From contig NC_052017.1 in the NCBI RefSeq assembly GCF_015832195.1, positions 11,670,790-11,734,789 on the forward strand: a stretch of 64,000 nucleotides of DNA. Direction: 5' to 3'. The notes beneath the pieces were generated by a model. That model made no database searches, was not told the DNA's origin, and worked only from the letters and a program-made list of their open reading frames with translations. Source of the stretch: Motacilla alba alba. Lineage: Eukaryota > Chordata > Aves > Passeriformes > Motacillidae. Below, one piece after another: positions 50,001 through 61,747 of this stretch. Each line of letters opens with the position of its first letter. Position 1 is the first letter of the stretch. The position numbers were made by a program, and so were the translations under genes.

Positions 50001-51987
50001 TGCAAGACCTGAGAGATGACTTTGTAAAGAATGATCTACTAGAAAAGGTGCTTGAAGGGTAGGTTGTTATGAATCCTTTGTTTAAGTCATCCCTTTACCT
50101 AATGAAGGCAATGAAACAGGTTTTTTAAGACAATAATTTAATGCAGTACAGTATTTTCATATGAATATCCTTAAGAATTCTCCAGCCAACAAAAGATCTT
50201 CCATCACTGAACTAACAGTTCCAAACAATCTACTCTTTCAGCATTCCTGAATGACATTTCCTTATCTGATAGTGTACAAATGGTGTGAAACTTGGCTGAA
50301 GAACAGCTCTGCAGCCACTTCCCAGAAATGCTTTGGGGACAATTGTGTGAGCTACTGTATCCTGGTGGTGGCCTGGGACACACACTGAGCCTGGAGTGGC
50401 CACGGGGTCCATCATAGCCAAAAGGCTGGGAACTGCTCTTGCACTGCAAGATGGGGACAGCTCTGGGAGCCTTTTGGTGTCACCTGTTCTCAAACCTTGA
50501 GAGTGAAGGAGGTTCCCTGGCATCTCCAGTTAATTATTCCAGACAATGTGTGTATGAGTTAGTGTGTCTAATGCCTCTGGGACAGGATTCCATGAGCACA
50601 AAGTTCATGGGCAACAATCACACTCATGGATGATGCATACACAGGCAGTAACTCAGCTGTGTCCCACCTGCTCTCTTCAGACGTGTGCCCAAGGTGCATG
50701 TCTGCAGGTGTCCCACAGCTTATTGTTCTGGCCAGCAATTTCTCATTTTGCCACGGTGCTCAGGGAAAGCAGCAAAATAAGCAATATGGATGGTATAGCA
50801 TTTGTGGGATTTGGAATAAAGAAGGCACCAGAGACTCTGAAGATCCCGGCCTAGTTATGTATTTTAAAGAATATTATAATGTGATTTTTGAAACCAAGCA
50901 GGGTAGTAATCTAGCTGCACCAGGTTTATGGCACCAGATATTTGTTCAAAAGGCCCAGGCACACTAAAGAGGTACTCAGTAAACTGCAAGGGTGGGAGTG
51001 GGGGAGCAGAAGTGTATGATACAATATAGCTATAATCATAAAGCACAAGACCTACTGAGCTACTTTATGACCTTTTTCTTCTCCAGTGAAGAAAGCCTTA
51101 ATAAGTCACTTCTGGCTGTGCCTGTCATGAATTACTGCTGTCTGCACAAAGGAAGATAAATATTGCAACACATCATAGAACATATCTCCCTCTAAATACT
51201 GTAAATGGATAAAGATATAAAACCCAAGAGGAACCTGAAGTAATAAGTGAAAAAATAAGCCAAAGAACAAGAATGTGATTAATCCAGAGTGTATCACCTT
51301 GAAAGCAAACCTTTGATCTAAAAATTCTCCTTTTCTAATGATAAATAGGGACAAGACTAGAAGCACATCTATAGTTGCCCAGAGCTGACAGCGAGTTCTC
51401 CCACTGAACCTGCAAAGGACATCCTGTGGTACTCTCAAGTGTTTGTAGCTACCAGTCTATTCTCCATGCCCAAATATTTCTTTCACTGTCTTGGCTGAAG
51501 CCTTCACCATCCTCTTGCTGCTCAGCCCCAGTCCTCAGCAGAAACTGTCTCCAGCAGAACAGGCAGAGGAGCTGCTCATGTAAGTAATTCTCTGACCTGT
51601 TTAACTGGCACAGGTCTTTTGAAATGAACCAGGTTTGTAAAGAGCTATTTAAGCTGCTTAAGTAAATATGGCTTCTGTTTGCTAAAAAGGATTAGGAGGA
51701 GCAGCAGGAACAAACAGCAGGTTTGAGGAGTTTATTGTAGGAACAATGAAAAGCATCTGAGGGAACAGTCCCCTTCTCAGCCAGCAAAGCTGCAGCTGCA
51801 GAAAACATCTGGGCAAATTCTTCCTCTCATTTGCTAAGCAGAAGACATGTTAATGCCAGTGTATATCACAAAACTGAAACAGAAACAGCAGGAGCCCTAA
51901 AAATAATAAATCTAGAAAGTAGAAATAATAGTTATGTCTGATTTCTGTGGAAACGCCACCTAACTGCTCTCCCAAAACAATAGTTAG

Positions 51988-51992
51988 GAAAG
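51988..51992. repeat. Target-site duplication, left copy
   Basis: gaaag directly precedes the LTR and is repeated exactly at 52566-52570. The 5-bp length fits ERVL-type integration. Confidence 0.9.
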
Positions 51993-52565
51993 TGTGCTGG
52001 TTTTGGCTGCGATAAAGTTAATTTTCTTCACAGTGGCTGGTGTGGAGCTGTGTTTTGGATTTGTGCTGAACACAGGGTTGGTAACACAGAGATGTTTTTG
52101 TTATTGCTGAGCAGATCTCACACTGAGCCAAGGCCTTCTCTGCTTTTCACACAGCCACAGTGGGCAGGAGGCTGGGGGAGCCTGGGAGGGTGGGAGGAGA
52201 CAGAGCCAGGACAGGTGACCCCCAACTGACCAAAGGGACATTCCAGACCATGTGACAAAGTGGGGGGAAGAAGGAGGAGAGGGGGAGGTTTGGAGTGATG
52301 GGGTTTGTCTTCCCAGTCACTCTAATGTGTGATGGGACCCTGCTCTCCTGTGAATGGCTGAACAACTGCCTGTACATGGGAAGCACTGAATGAATTCCTT
52401 GCTTTGCTTGTCTGTCAGAATTCTTCTTTCTCTACTAAACATTGTTTATCTCAACCCATGAGTTCTCCAGCTTTTACCTTTCCAATTCTCTCCCTTATCC
52501 CACTGGTAGGGGAATGACCCAGTGGTTGTGTGGGGCTTGGCTGCTGCTGGGATTGAACCACGACA
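51993..52565 (+). mobile_element. ERVL-type solo LTR, plus strand
   Basis: This is a complete 573-bp LTR with TG...CA ends: it starts TGTGCTGGTTTTGGCTG and ends GGGATTGAACCACGACA. I recognise it as a family shared by many birds. Inner landmarks are gtggctggtgtggagctgtgttttgg, ctgaccaaagggacattccagaccat, gtttgtcttccca, and ttatctcaacccatgagttctcc. Perfect 5-bp duplications flank it and no internal viral sequence is present, so it is a solo LTR. Compared with the family sequence as I remember it, the stretch after accatgtgac appears to lack the TATA-containing segment, and the polyadenylation motif reads actaaa. If so, this copy has lost its core promoter. That comparison is from memory and needs alignment. 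Confidence 0.92.
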
Positions 52566-52570
52566 GAAAG
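52566..52570. repeat. Target-site duplication, right copy
   Basis: gaaag directly follows the LTR's terminal CA and is identical to 51988-51992. Confidence 0.9.
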
Positions 52571-53165
52571 AATCTCATTCATGGACACAACCTTGGACAA
52601 ATCTCTGTGTATCAAAATACCTCAAAACCACCGGTAATATGAACTTGCTTACAAATTGACAATTTTCATTACTGTGTCAGATAGAATGTTGTCAAATACA
52701 GAGAGAAAAAGTGGTATGTTTAAGAGATTAAAATTAAAATAAGATTGAAAGATAGTAGGAGTGAGATTTAAAATGACACACTACTAGTTTAGAAATAAAA
52801 GTTATTATTTGTTAATATTATTTAGAAATAAAGGTTATTAATTATCTAATGTTTTCTAAATATGTTCAATTTCTAGTGTTCAATGCTATTCAGATGGTTA
52901 TTAAATAGGAGTCAGGTATCTGACCTATAAAAAAGAAAGTTTTTTGTTTAGTTTTGAAGGAAGAGGGAAGTTCCAAGGAAGTCTTATAGAGATATATGCT
53001 CATACACATTCTTAATGGAACTTCTGGTTTCTTTACTACTTATGACAGATAAATAGTCCTCTTTTTAAAGCATGTTTGGGATTTTTGACATTTTAGAGAA
53101 ACAAACAACTGCTTTCCTGAAACTCAAACTATAAAGTGAAACTCAAGGTATTTTCTGCTGTTTAC
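52571..53165. other. AT-rich unique sequence
   Basis: No gene is seen. The stretch contains the spaced direct repeat at 52788-52840. Confidence 0.6.
52788..52840 (+). repeat. Spaced direct repeat, 20-bp copies
   Basis: tttagaaataaaagttatta (52788-52807) and tttagaaataaaggttatta (52821-52840) differ at one base and are 33 bp apart start to start. Probably a local tandem duplication with a diverged spacer. Confidence 0.75.
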
Positions 53166-53230
53166 TTTGAGTAGGGTGTTGGACCGGATAACTTCTAGAG
53201 ATCCTTCCTTCTCCTGTTCTGGGATTTTAC
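53166..53230 (+). mobile_element. CR1 3' tail fragment
   Basis: gtagggtgttggaccggataacttctagagatccttccttctcctgttctgggatttt aligns with the last 60 bases of avian CR1 (gggttggactagatgatct..gaggtcccttccaacc..attctgtgattct). Only the extreme 3' end survives, a common outcome of early-terminated reverse transcription. Confidence 0.75.
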
Positions 53231-56200
53231 AACATAAAATATCAACAAACTGCATATGGGAATAACCAGTTTGTTGTGGGTTTTTTTGTGTGTTTGGTTT
53301 TTTTTTTCTTTATTTATTTATTTTCCAAGAACTGTGTGAGGAAAACAGAACAACCAGAGAATTACAGCTTCCCAAGAGACACTGTACAAAGACACTGATT
53401 TCTCCTTTTCACTGTGGTGGAGCGAAATATTGTGTATTGTACTCTGACATCTCCTACTCTGCCCTGCTCTGCAAATCTCTCTCCTCTCTCCAGCTCGGGC
53501 CCAAAGTGGCAAAGGGGAGAGATATTCCCCAAAAGGTCATGCAGAAGTATTGCCTTTGTGTGTACCACAAGGTATACCTCAGGAAGTTTTCAGAGCAGTT
53601 GAGTTTGTCAGCTAATTTACTCAAAATATTTAAGCCTTGAAAAAGGCAACAATGTGCAAGCAATTTCAGTGTTTCATATTTTCTTTACCAATTCTTTATT
53701 TTTTTCTCTTTTTATCATTAACTGTTTCTATTTTTAAATAACAATTCCATTTCAGCTCAGTTTTTCTATGATTGGTATTAATCATATATCCAAAATACTC
53801 AATTTTTGAAAGTGTTATCTCCATTGAGCCATTTCATTAATTTCAAAACAATAGGGGAACTACTTGCTCTGTATAACCTTGAGAAAATGGTAACCTATCA
53901 TGCTCTCAGCTATTCTTTATCCTGGTCAGCTTGAAATCTGAGCAAACACATGCAGATACAGGATGGTCAATTTCCTTGCACATCCATGAATAATGCTACT
54001 GCAGGCTGATTTCTTTGATAAGTCTTCTGTAAAAATAAAGACAGTGATGCATCATAATAACATTCGAATTTCAGATAACATATTTCTGTTTCATAATGTA
54101 ACAAGGAAAATTTGGAGATAACTATAAATTTTTTAACCTTTAAACAACAAAACTTTCTGATCTTTAAAACATCAATAAAATACTTTAAAAAAAATCATAC
54201 ATTACAATGAAGCATACGGCTGGTGTTATAAAAGATACATCAATGTTATTTCCCTTAGGTAAATTCCCAGAGGTGGGTTTCATTCTGATTTGTCTTGGGA
54301 TCACCACAGGTACATTCCTAATTTGAACGGTGAGTTTATTTGGATTATAATGGAAACGGGCACCATGTGGCTAAACCTATTCAAGCAAATGATTTCATCA
54401 TTATGGTTTAGAAAAAGATCTTCCTGATCTATTAAGAATATTTCACTTATTGTAAGGACAATCTCAGTGACACAACTCAGGAATTATGTAGCCTCTTTAG
54501 AAAGTGATTAATTAGAATAAAAGGAACCTGCTGAGACAGTGGTCTCCTACAGTTTATGAATAATTGTCTACATTTCTCTTTAGATCTATTGCTTTATGTT
54601 AAAGCCTAGTTTAGCCAAAGGCAAAATTTAATATCTGTAGCTTTAGTAATTTATAATAGTATATATTGAGATGTTTGTGGGGGTTTTATAATTTGGTTAA
54701 TTTTTTGCCCTTTTTAAAGTGTACGCATTTTTCTAATTCCACCTTCTTTCTCTTACATTACTACATAGCCTATTTTTTTTTTTCTTTGAATCAGGTGGCG
54801 AAGCTGTGAACATACTGGGAATATTTGGGCTTAAAAACCATGTTCACCAAACCCCTATGGTACTTTGCACAACTCTAGAGAGCAAAAAAATAACAAATTC
54901 ACTTCAAATAAAATGTTAAGAAAAGATCTGTCATTCTAGTGAATCTGGAATTCCAGAGAGTTATTTAGTTTGCCAGTCTGGAATTGCCTAACTCTTTAAG
55001 AGATTTAATTTCATTAGGCACCAGAAGCATTCTCTGGGAACTTTTTTTTTCCAACTGCATATATTCCAGTGATATCTATATCTATCCCTCAAAAAGAGCA
55101 CATCTATGAGAAGGCTAAGTTGAGACACACTCAATTCCTCAAAAATAATTCCAAGAAATGCAAAAAGTTAGTTGTCATTACAACTGTGGTTAACTTCATT
55201 TAATATATAGTAATAATGGTGATATTCACCTTTTGTTTAATAATCCCATGGCCAGAACACTCACAGAATTATCACCTAGATAGTGATATGTTTCATTATC
55301 TATCTTTAATGGAATTGAACCCATATTGTTTGGAAAATGTCCTAACCACAACCCATGAAATATCCTGATTAAGACTGCTCTTTATCTTTATACCTGAAGG
55401 TGTTCTATTGTGTGAACAGATGGGCAAAAGTCTTTGCTCCAGCAGAGAGGGGAAGAGGAAATATGATTTTAACTTAAGTGTTGAGACACTCATCTGGAAC
55501 AATGGTTTTGCTGGAATTTTATGAATTTTACATTATATTGTGTCTTAGAAGAAACAAAAGCAGTCCTGGAGACAGGGACCAAAGCTGCACAAGCCTTTGC
55601 AACCAAAACCATAGGTGAGAATCAGGATTGCCTTTGCCTGTATTCATTCTAGATGTGTTCTTCCTCATCCACCAGAGGAAAGGCCCAGCTTTGATCAGAG
55701 GGATGGAGACATTGTCCCTAAGGACACCCCACAGCTCAGCTGGGGTGGCCTTTTGAAGGTTGTGTAGATTTAACTTCCTCCAGTGCCTACTCTCTGTGTC
55801 TCCCCAGGTCTCAGGTGAGTGTGCAAAACCTCTCAGACGCCATGGAAAATCAAGTACCAGAAAGAAAAATGCTAATAATTAGCGTATCTTGTAGTTTCTC
55901 TTCAGAGTAGAGAAAGATTGCTGCTATTTTCGTGAATGGTGGGAGAAGGAATTTAAAGCAAGAAAGCTGGACTGCCTCCTTCAGACCTGAGGAAGCATTT
56001 CTGTCCCCCTGGATTTAGGACTGTATGTAGGATGTTCTGTTACATTGCTATTGCAACTGGGAGTTGGGTATTAAAGAGTTTTGTGAGACTTTGTCCAAGT
56101 CAGGCACCAAACTTTGGTGGGCAGCAGCCTTCCCTTTGCCAAAATGTAGAAGAAATACTGAATTTGCCAGCTGTATTGTAAACTACTCTCACAGGCCTAA

Positions 56201-56536
56201 CTACTGAGACAAAATGACAATCTGGCTGTTTGTTTAAGTTCCAGAACAACGTGTCTGTCACCAAAGGATGATATTTATAGAGTTCAAAGATTTGAATTGT
56301 ACTGAAGATTAAGTAGAATGCAACCACAACACTGGAGTAAGACTTTAACAACAGTCATTACACAAATAAAGCAATATTTTGCACAGAAATACGATATTAC
56401 TGACTTCAAAAATAACTGATCAAAAGAATGTACAGCAAAAGTGTGATCAAGTATCCTGGTTAGCTTTTTTTTCTAGTTCTCACTAAATTTAAGGGTCCAT
56501 GAATGCCACTGAATGTTGTTCATGCATGTCTGTATG
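53231..56536. other. Unique non-coding sequence
   Basis: No gene is recognised. Frames at 53290-53663 overlap on both strands and have no recognisable domain. A 66-bp exon-like block at 55549-55614 lies in this stretch and is treated under findings. Confidence 0.55.
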
Positions 56537-56588
56537 AATATATATACACACATACATATACATATACATATACGTATACGTATACATT
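56537..56588 (+). repeat. Alternating purine-pyrimidine (TA/CA) microsatellite
   Basis: A compound run of tatata, cacaca, catata and cgtata units gives about 50 bases of mainly alternating pyrimidine-purine steps, with potential for Z-DNA or cruciform structure. The tacgta steps contain CpG. Confidence 0.75.
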
Positions 56589-57119
56589 TATTTCCTCTTT
56601 AGCTCCTGTGAAAAAAGAGGTGGGATGCTCACATCACTCCACACATAGTAAGGTCAGAGTCCAGGGATGGCCCACAGCCTTCTAAAGTGGTTAAAACTTC
56701 TGTCCAGGAGATGAAGTTCACTCATGCATTGCAAGACTTGATGAAAACTGAAGTGTTTACAGGAGTGGTTGTCCAGTCAACCTAAAGAGTTTTATGACTC
56801 CATAGGATACTGAAGGTTAAAACCATTTCAGTATTGTCTTTTGGTAGAAATATGCTATTGATGCTATCATTTTTCATAATATCAGAACAATTTCTATTAG
56901 ATGATCAATGTATTATTTTCACTTTAAATTGCCTCGTGAAGTGACCCAGGGGCTAAAGAAACCAAGATTAATTTGGCAGTTTCCTGTCAGGCAAGCAAAA
57001 AACATAACATCTGAAAGGTTTGCCAAGGATAGTTTAATTTTAGACAGTGAGTGTCGGAAGCTCTAAGTAATCCTTATAATTCTGATACATTTTGTAGCTA
57101 AAAAAATACCAGAAAATAT

Positions 57120-57138
57120 GGGAAAAGAAGGGAGAGAG

Positions 57139-57224
<86 letters not shown>

Positions 57225-57225
57225 A
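57120..57225 (+). repeat. Purine-only tract with (GAAA)n microsatellite
   Basis: A run of 106 bases contains only A and G. From about 57141 it is a nearly perfect GAAA repeat of about 21 units. On the minus strand it reads TTTC and produces an artefactual frame of repeated SFFL residues. Such tracts are length-variable and can form triplex DNA. Confidence 0.95.
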
Positions 57226-57623
57226 TAAAAGACCAAATACTTGGGTTAAAGTCCTGCTATAAGATTTTCTAATGAGTTGAACTTTGTGTTTTGCTGTTGA
57301 AATTAAGTAATCTGCAATCTGTAGTCTAGCATGTGAAAGTGAATAATTTAATGGCAAAAAGAGGCCTTCATTCTTATTGATCCTTTACAGAGTTCTAAAG
57401 GTCTTTTCTTATTTCTACATGCAGGTTATGGCATAACTCTTCAGAAATCCGCTGTTTGGGACCAAGTGTGTATGGTACAAAACCAGAAATGTTGCTTGGT
57501 ATGTTTCCAGATTATAATCCATCCCATTCTGGATTTCCCAAAGGCTTTTTTCCCCAGTGTAATTCTGTATAACTTTACAAAAAAAAACTTGTGCGTCCTC
57601 TTTATCATCATATTTCTGCCTGA

Positions 57624-57653
57624 GGTTTGTTTGTTTGTTTGTTTGTTTGTTTG
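57624..57653 (+). repeat. (GTTT)n microsatellite
   Basis: Seven units of gttt. On the minus strand this gives NKQT-type codon repeats in chance frames. Confidence 0.9.
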
Positions 57654-58559
57654 AGGAAATGAAACAATCTTGTCCATGAAGAGTGAATTTCAAACTAGAT
57701 CAAGGCATGAGATTCACAGATGCATGAAATCCACCAGAAACTATAAGCTTTTAGTGAGTGACCATGTTCCTGTGTGGTGGAATAAATCATATAGCAGATT
57801 CTGTAGCTACCACTTACAAGATAAGCTGGATAAATGGGAAGAAATCACAGCATATTTTTCCCTGCTTGCTTATAATGGAGCATTGAGCATATCTGGATTT
57901 GGACTGTAGTCTGTTGACTGATCAAGATATAGGACTACTCCTGAAAAAGTGTTCTGTAAATACATCCATCGTTCAGATCTGTGTGATTGTCCTGGAGTAC
58001 ATCATGGCTCTTGATTTCAGAAAACACTTTTCTGTATTTTCTGGGAACCAGGATTTAGGAATGGGAAAGGGCTACAACAGCGTCTCAGTTTACACCATCT
58101 TCTCTTCTGTCCTCTATTCATTGACTGATTCCTTGAGAAGTCTATCTTTTCCTTCAGTCCTCTTAAACATTTTAGAGATCATTCTCTCTCATTTCACCTT
58201 ACAAAAGAGTGCACAGAAGAAATGTTCTGCTCTGTATGGTAAATTGCACATAGATTCCCACACAGACAGAAGAAAACACTGGCAAATTCAACTAAGGAAT
58301 AAGGAATACCTAATATCTTACTGTGAATTTCCCCTTTTTTTCTTAAAAAAAAAATCACACAGAATGTTTAAGCTGAGGTAATACTCTCTTCACTAACATT
58401 CAGACTAAATTGATATTGTTTGCTTGTACTTGTTCCTGGATAAATGCACAAAACCTATTTGTTTTTTCAGATGAGTAGCAATAAAATCCTGAACTTGATC
58501 AGCTTTGTAATTACCCTGTATCAACATGGAAAGGTTGGCTGCTGGCCATATTTTAATAT
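57654..58559. other. Unique sequence with the window's longest open frame
   Basis: A 160-codon plus-strand frame (57899-58381) runs here. It has no recognisable domain and no signal peptide, and its translation does not look like a known family. In AT-rich DNA of this length one such frame is not surprising. I do not call it a gene. Confidence 0.5.
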
Positions 58560-58745
58560 AGCAATAATAATACTTAACACTGTTCATCTCAAAAGCAATT
58601 TACACACATTAACTAATTAGGCCTCAGAACATTTGCATGATAGGTGAATAGCATTCATCCCTCTTTAAAGTGGGGTAAGTGGAAGAACAGAAGATAAAAG
58701 TTACACTCTCAGCAAGAGTCAGTAACTGAATGTCCAGCCTGTGAC
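58560..58745 (-). mobile_element. MIR-like ancient SINE remnant
   Basis: The plus strand shows, decayed but in order, the reverse complement of a MIR-type SINE. Recognisable pieces are atctcaaaagcaatttacacacattaactaattaggcctca, ataggtgaatagcattcatccctctttaaagtggggtaagtggaagaacag, and agcaagagtcagtaactgaatgtccag. These match the familiar order of tttacaaacattaact, tcctcacaac, ccattttacagatggggaaactgagg and cacagcaagtcagtggcagag. The copy is old, and its exact subfamily (amniote MIR or a relative) cannot be set by eye. Confidence 0.6.
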
Positions 58746-61640
58746 ACATTAATTTCATTTTCTGAAATGTTGAACACCTTTAGCTCCAGTTGAAGTCAAG
58801 AGAGGTAGACAGTGATCTTGACCTCTGTATATCAATATAGAAGTGCATTTTGGCTGCCACTTGCAAAAGGAAGCCTTCAGTAATTGCTTTGGAGAGTATT
58901 CATTTTCATACAGATTCTCTCTGATCCCTTGCAGTTTTCTGTTACTGATCTTGCAGGTACTCAAAAGTTGATTCTTGCCCTGTGTTTTTGCACATCTGCA
59001 GAGCTGGGTGATTTAAGACATAGATGCCCGAGGACAAAGTCTAGCATGAACCAGGAACGAATAATTGACATTATTGACACAATCGAGAGTGTAAATTGAC
59101 AGCTACAAAATTCTTTTTTAGGAAAAAAAAAAACCCAGTAAAAGGCACCTCCAGTTGCATAAAGAGGATTTAAACTGATTTGTGCATTTATTTATTTACT
59201 TATTTAGGAAAGAATTTCCCTACCTTATGGGATTTTTTTCTGAGATGAGACCAAGATGGATTCCAGAGATAGAACTTGAAGTCTTAGACTTATAATAGTA
59301 AACACTAAATGAAAATGCAATGAGATCACTATAGTATAACTTAAGAATTTCCAATTCAAAGTCAGGAGAAAGAGATGTTATGGCAAAAAGCAAATTAAAA
59401 AAAAAAAAAAAGCCAAGTGCTGGATAAAGAGAATTGCTAATTCCTCCAGACTGACACAGAGACATTTATTCTTGTCTTTGGAGTTCAGACACCAAGGAGA
59501 CTTGTACTTAGGTGGACTCTTAGAAGCTGGCCCTGCTCTGCACTTTGTTCCTGCTGTCACACTTCCATGCCTAACATAAATTGATTTTGAGACTATAATA
59601 CTGGCTGCTTGCTCTTTTCAAAGTGTTAACATTCTCCTTCTTTGCTCTGCATTCAGCAAAAACATCCTTTTTCCGTCACAGGCGATGCTTCAGCATTTTT
59701 GATAGATGGACATTCATGATGCCAGTGTGCTGCTTACACACCGCAGATAAATCTGCCATAAGCAGAGTTCCACATGGAGAACTGCCAGCCTCCATGGGCA
59801 ATAAATAAAAATGAGGAGATGAGAGCTCACCTGGTACTGCTTCACCATGATCAATGCTGTGCCAAGAACTGGTTTCCAGTACATCCCACCACATAGGAAA
59901 CAGCTTTTATTTTTTAGTTTGGCTTGGTTTTAGTTGTTTGGTTTTTGTTTTTCTGGTTTTTTTTTAATAAATCTTCTAGAAGTATTAATCTGTGCTTAAT
60001 TATATATTCTCATCCCTTTCATTTCCTGACAGATAGATAGCACAAACGTTTTGACCTTTCAGCTTTTGTAAAGGTAAACACAATAATGTCCTGAGGTTCA
60101 GAGTAGGAAACTAGAGGGTTGGTGTCAGTCTCCTATTGTAAATAATTTAAAAAAGGAGAAGATTATTTAATTAACCAAGATCTAAGTCTTCTTCATTCAC
60201 TTTTAAAGGAAACATTACTCATTGTAATGGGGTGTGCTGGCAGAAATCCTTTGGAGTGCTATACAGGCAACATAAATACACCTTGAAAACACTTGTTCTA
60301 TTGAAGCTCACTGGCAGTTCACAGACTTTAAAGAATATCTTTTGAATTCTCAGCAAAAGAAGTCATTTGTTGCAAACCCTGCACTGGTTTAAGGAACTGC
60401 TGAAACCTCACAGAAAACATTAAGAGTCATCTCATTAAAATATCCCGCCAAATATATTTTTTAGTCCTGCTGGGCCTGTGTCTTGCATCACTCTTCAATT
60501 AAATTACTGACAAAACACAAACAATTCTAAAGTGCTGAAAAAAAGCCTGCTGGGGTTTGTCTGTTTACTTAGATGCTGGTTTTAGAAAAGATTTGTATCT
60601 GTCTCCAGGGCATTTTGTGTGATTTGTACAAAACCCAGTGTTGCGGGTGCCCTTCAGGGAATGCACAGGAGGAGACACTGTTTGCAGAGATTCTTGGTGG
60701 CGTGAGTGGAGTTTTGTTGAATTCCCAAGGCCAAACAAGTTCAGAGGTCTTTCTCAGTTTCTAGAATTTACTGCGCCTCTGATGAAATGGAAAGAAAAAT
60801 GTGAAGAAATCTGTCCTGTTTTAGGCCTATAGACATCCTTACAGGCACACACTGTTTTTTATAAAAGTTGAAAGCCTGCATTGGTGGGTTTGTTTTCAGA
60901 CCCTTTAGTTCCCGTCTGTGGTGGTGGTGGTACCCCCACTGGTAGCCTGGCTGCTTTTCAGTGTGTCAGTCAAGTAGGAAACAGATTTTTGGACAAATGT
61001 GAAACCAGTGCCAGGAATGGGGTGATAACACTAAACGAAGAAGAACTGAAAGACTAGACTATATTCCCCACTGTTATCTTAGAAAGCATTAGTTCCCTCT
61101 AGTAACAGCTGAAAAAAAATCCAGGTTCCAAGTGAAATAAAACAAACAAACAAAAAAACTCCAAACAAATACAGAGTTTTAGATCTTATTTCTGCTGTGC
61201 CCTTACTTCAGGGTGGATCCTTGCACTTGCATCCATCCCCTCCATGTGCAGCTGGCACCCACCCCACTCTCTTGTTCCGACCATGAAGAACATGCAGGAG
61301 CTCTGAAACCTGATGCTGGGTACTGAAGGTTGGGACCCTGCAGTGGGGCAGTGCCAAGCAGGAGTGAGGAGAAAACTCCTTAAAAAGATGTGCACCTGTC
61401 ATTGAAAAGAAAGTCTCTTTTTCTCTCATGCTTTCAAGAAAATCAGAAGGAATCCAGTAAAATGTACGACAGCAGTGGCCTATGGAGGTTATTCAGCACA
61501 TTCAGAGACTTCATATTCAATTGAATGTATGTTCAGTTTCCTGCATTAGGAAAATCTCCAGTCTACACCATTACACCATGAAGGACACCTTAAAAATCCA
61601 TTAAAAAATTAAGTCATTATATAAAAAGATCAAAATCCAC

Positions 61641-61747
61641 GGAAAAATCCACAAAAACATTTAAAAAACCATAAAACAAACAAACAAAACAAAAAACCAA
61701 AACCAAAAAAAATACATAAATAAATAAAGAAACAGAAAAAAAACCCC
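61641..61747 (+). repeat. A-rich low-complexity tract
   Basis: About 105 bases are dominated by A with scattered C and T (aaacaaacaaaac, aaataaataaag). It has no associated element body, so it may be an expanded, decayed retroposon tail or simple slippage. Confidence 0.65.

Larger units (their letters stand above)
38899..51987. other. Unique non-coding sequence
   Basis: No gene, CR1 or LTR is recognisable in this 13-kb stretch. Bases 39700-40220 are relatively GC-rich with overlapping open frames on both strands (up to 106 codons), which is a base-composition effect without a recognisable product. A small tandem duplication lies at 44032-44062 and long T-runs at 46998-47041. Other open frames (for example 48287-48685, minus, 132 codons) show no domain. 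Confidence 0.55.

Noticed and set aside
57040..57357. Minus-strand open frame with a long SFFL repeat
   Set aside because: The repeat is only the translation of the TTTC microsatellite.
57899..58381. 160-codon plus-strand open frame, the longest in the window
   Set aside because: No recognisable domain, low-complexity lysine run near its end, AT-rich context. One frame of about this length in 64 kb of such DNA is plausible by chance.
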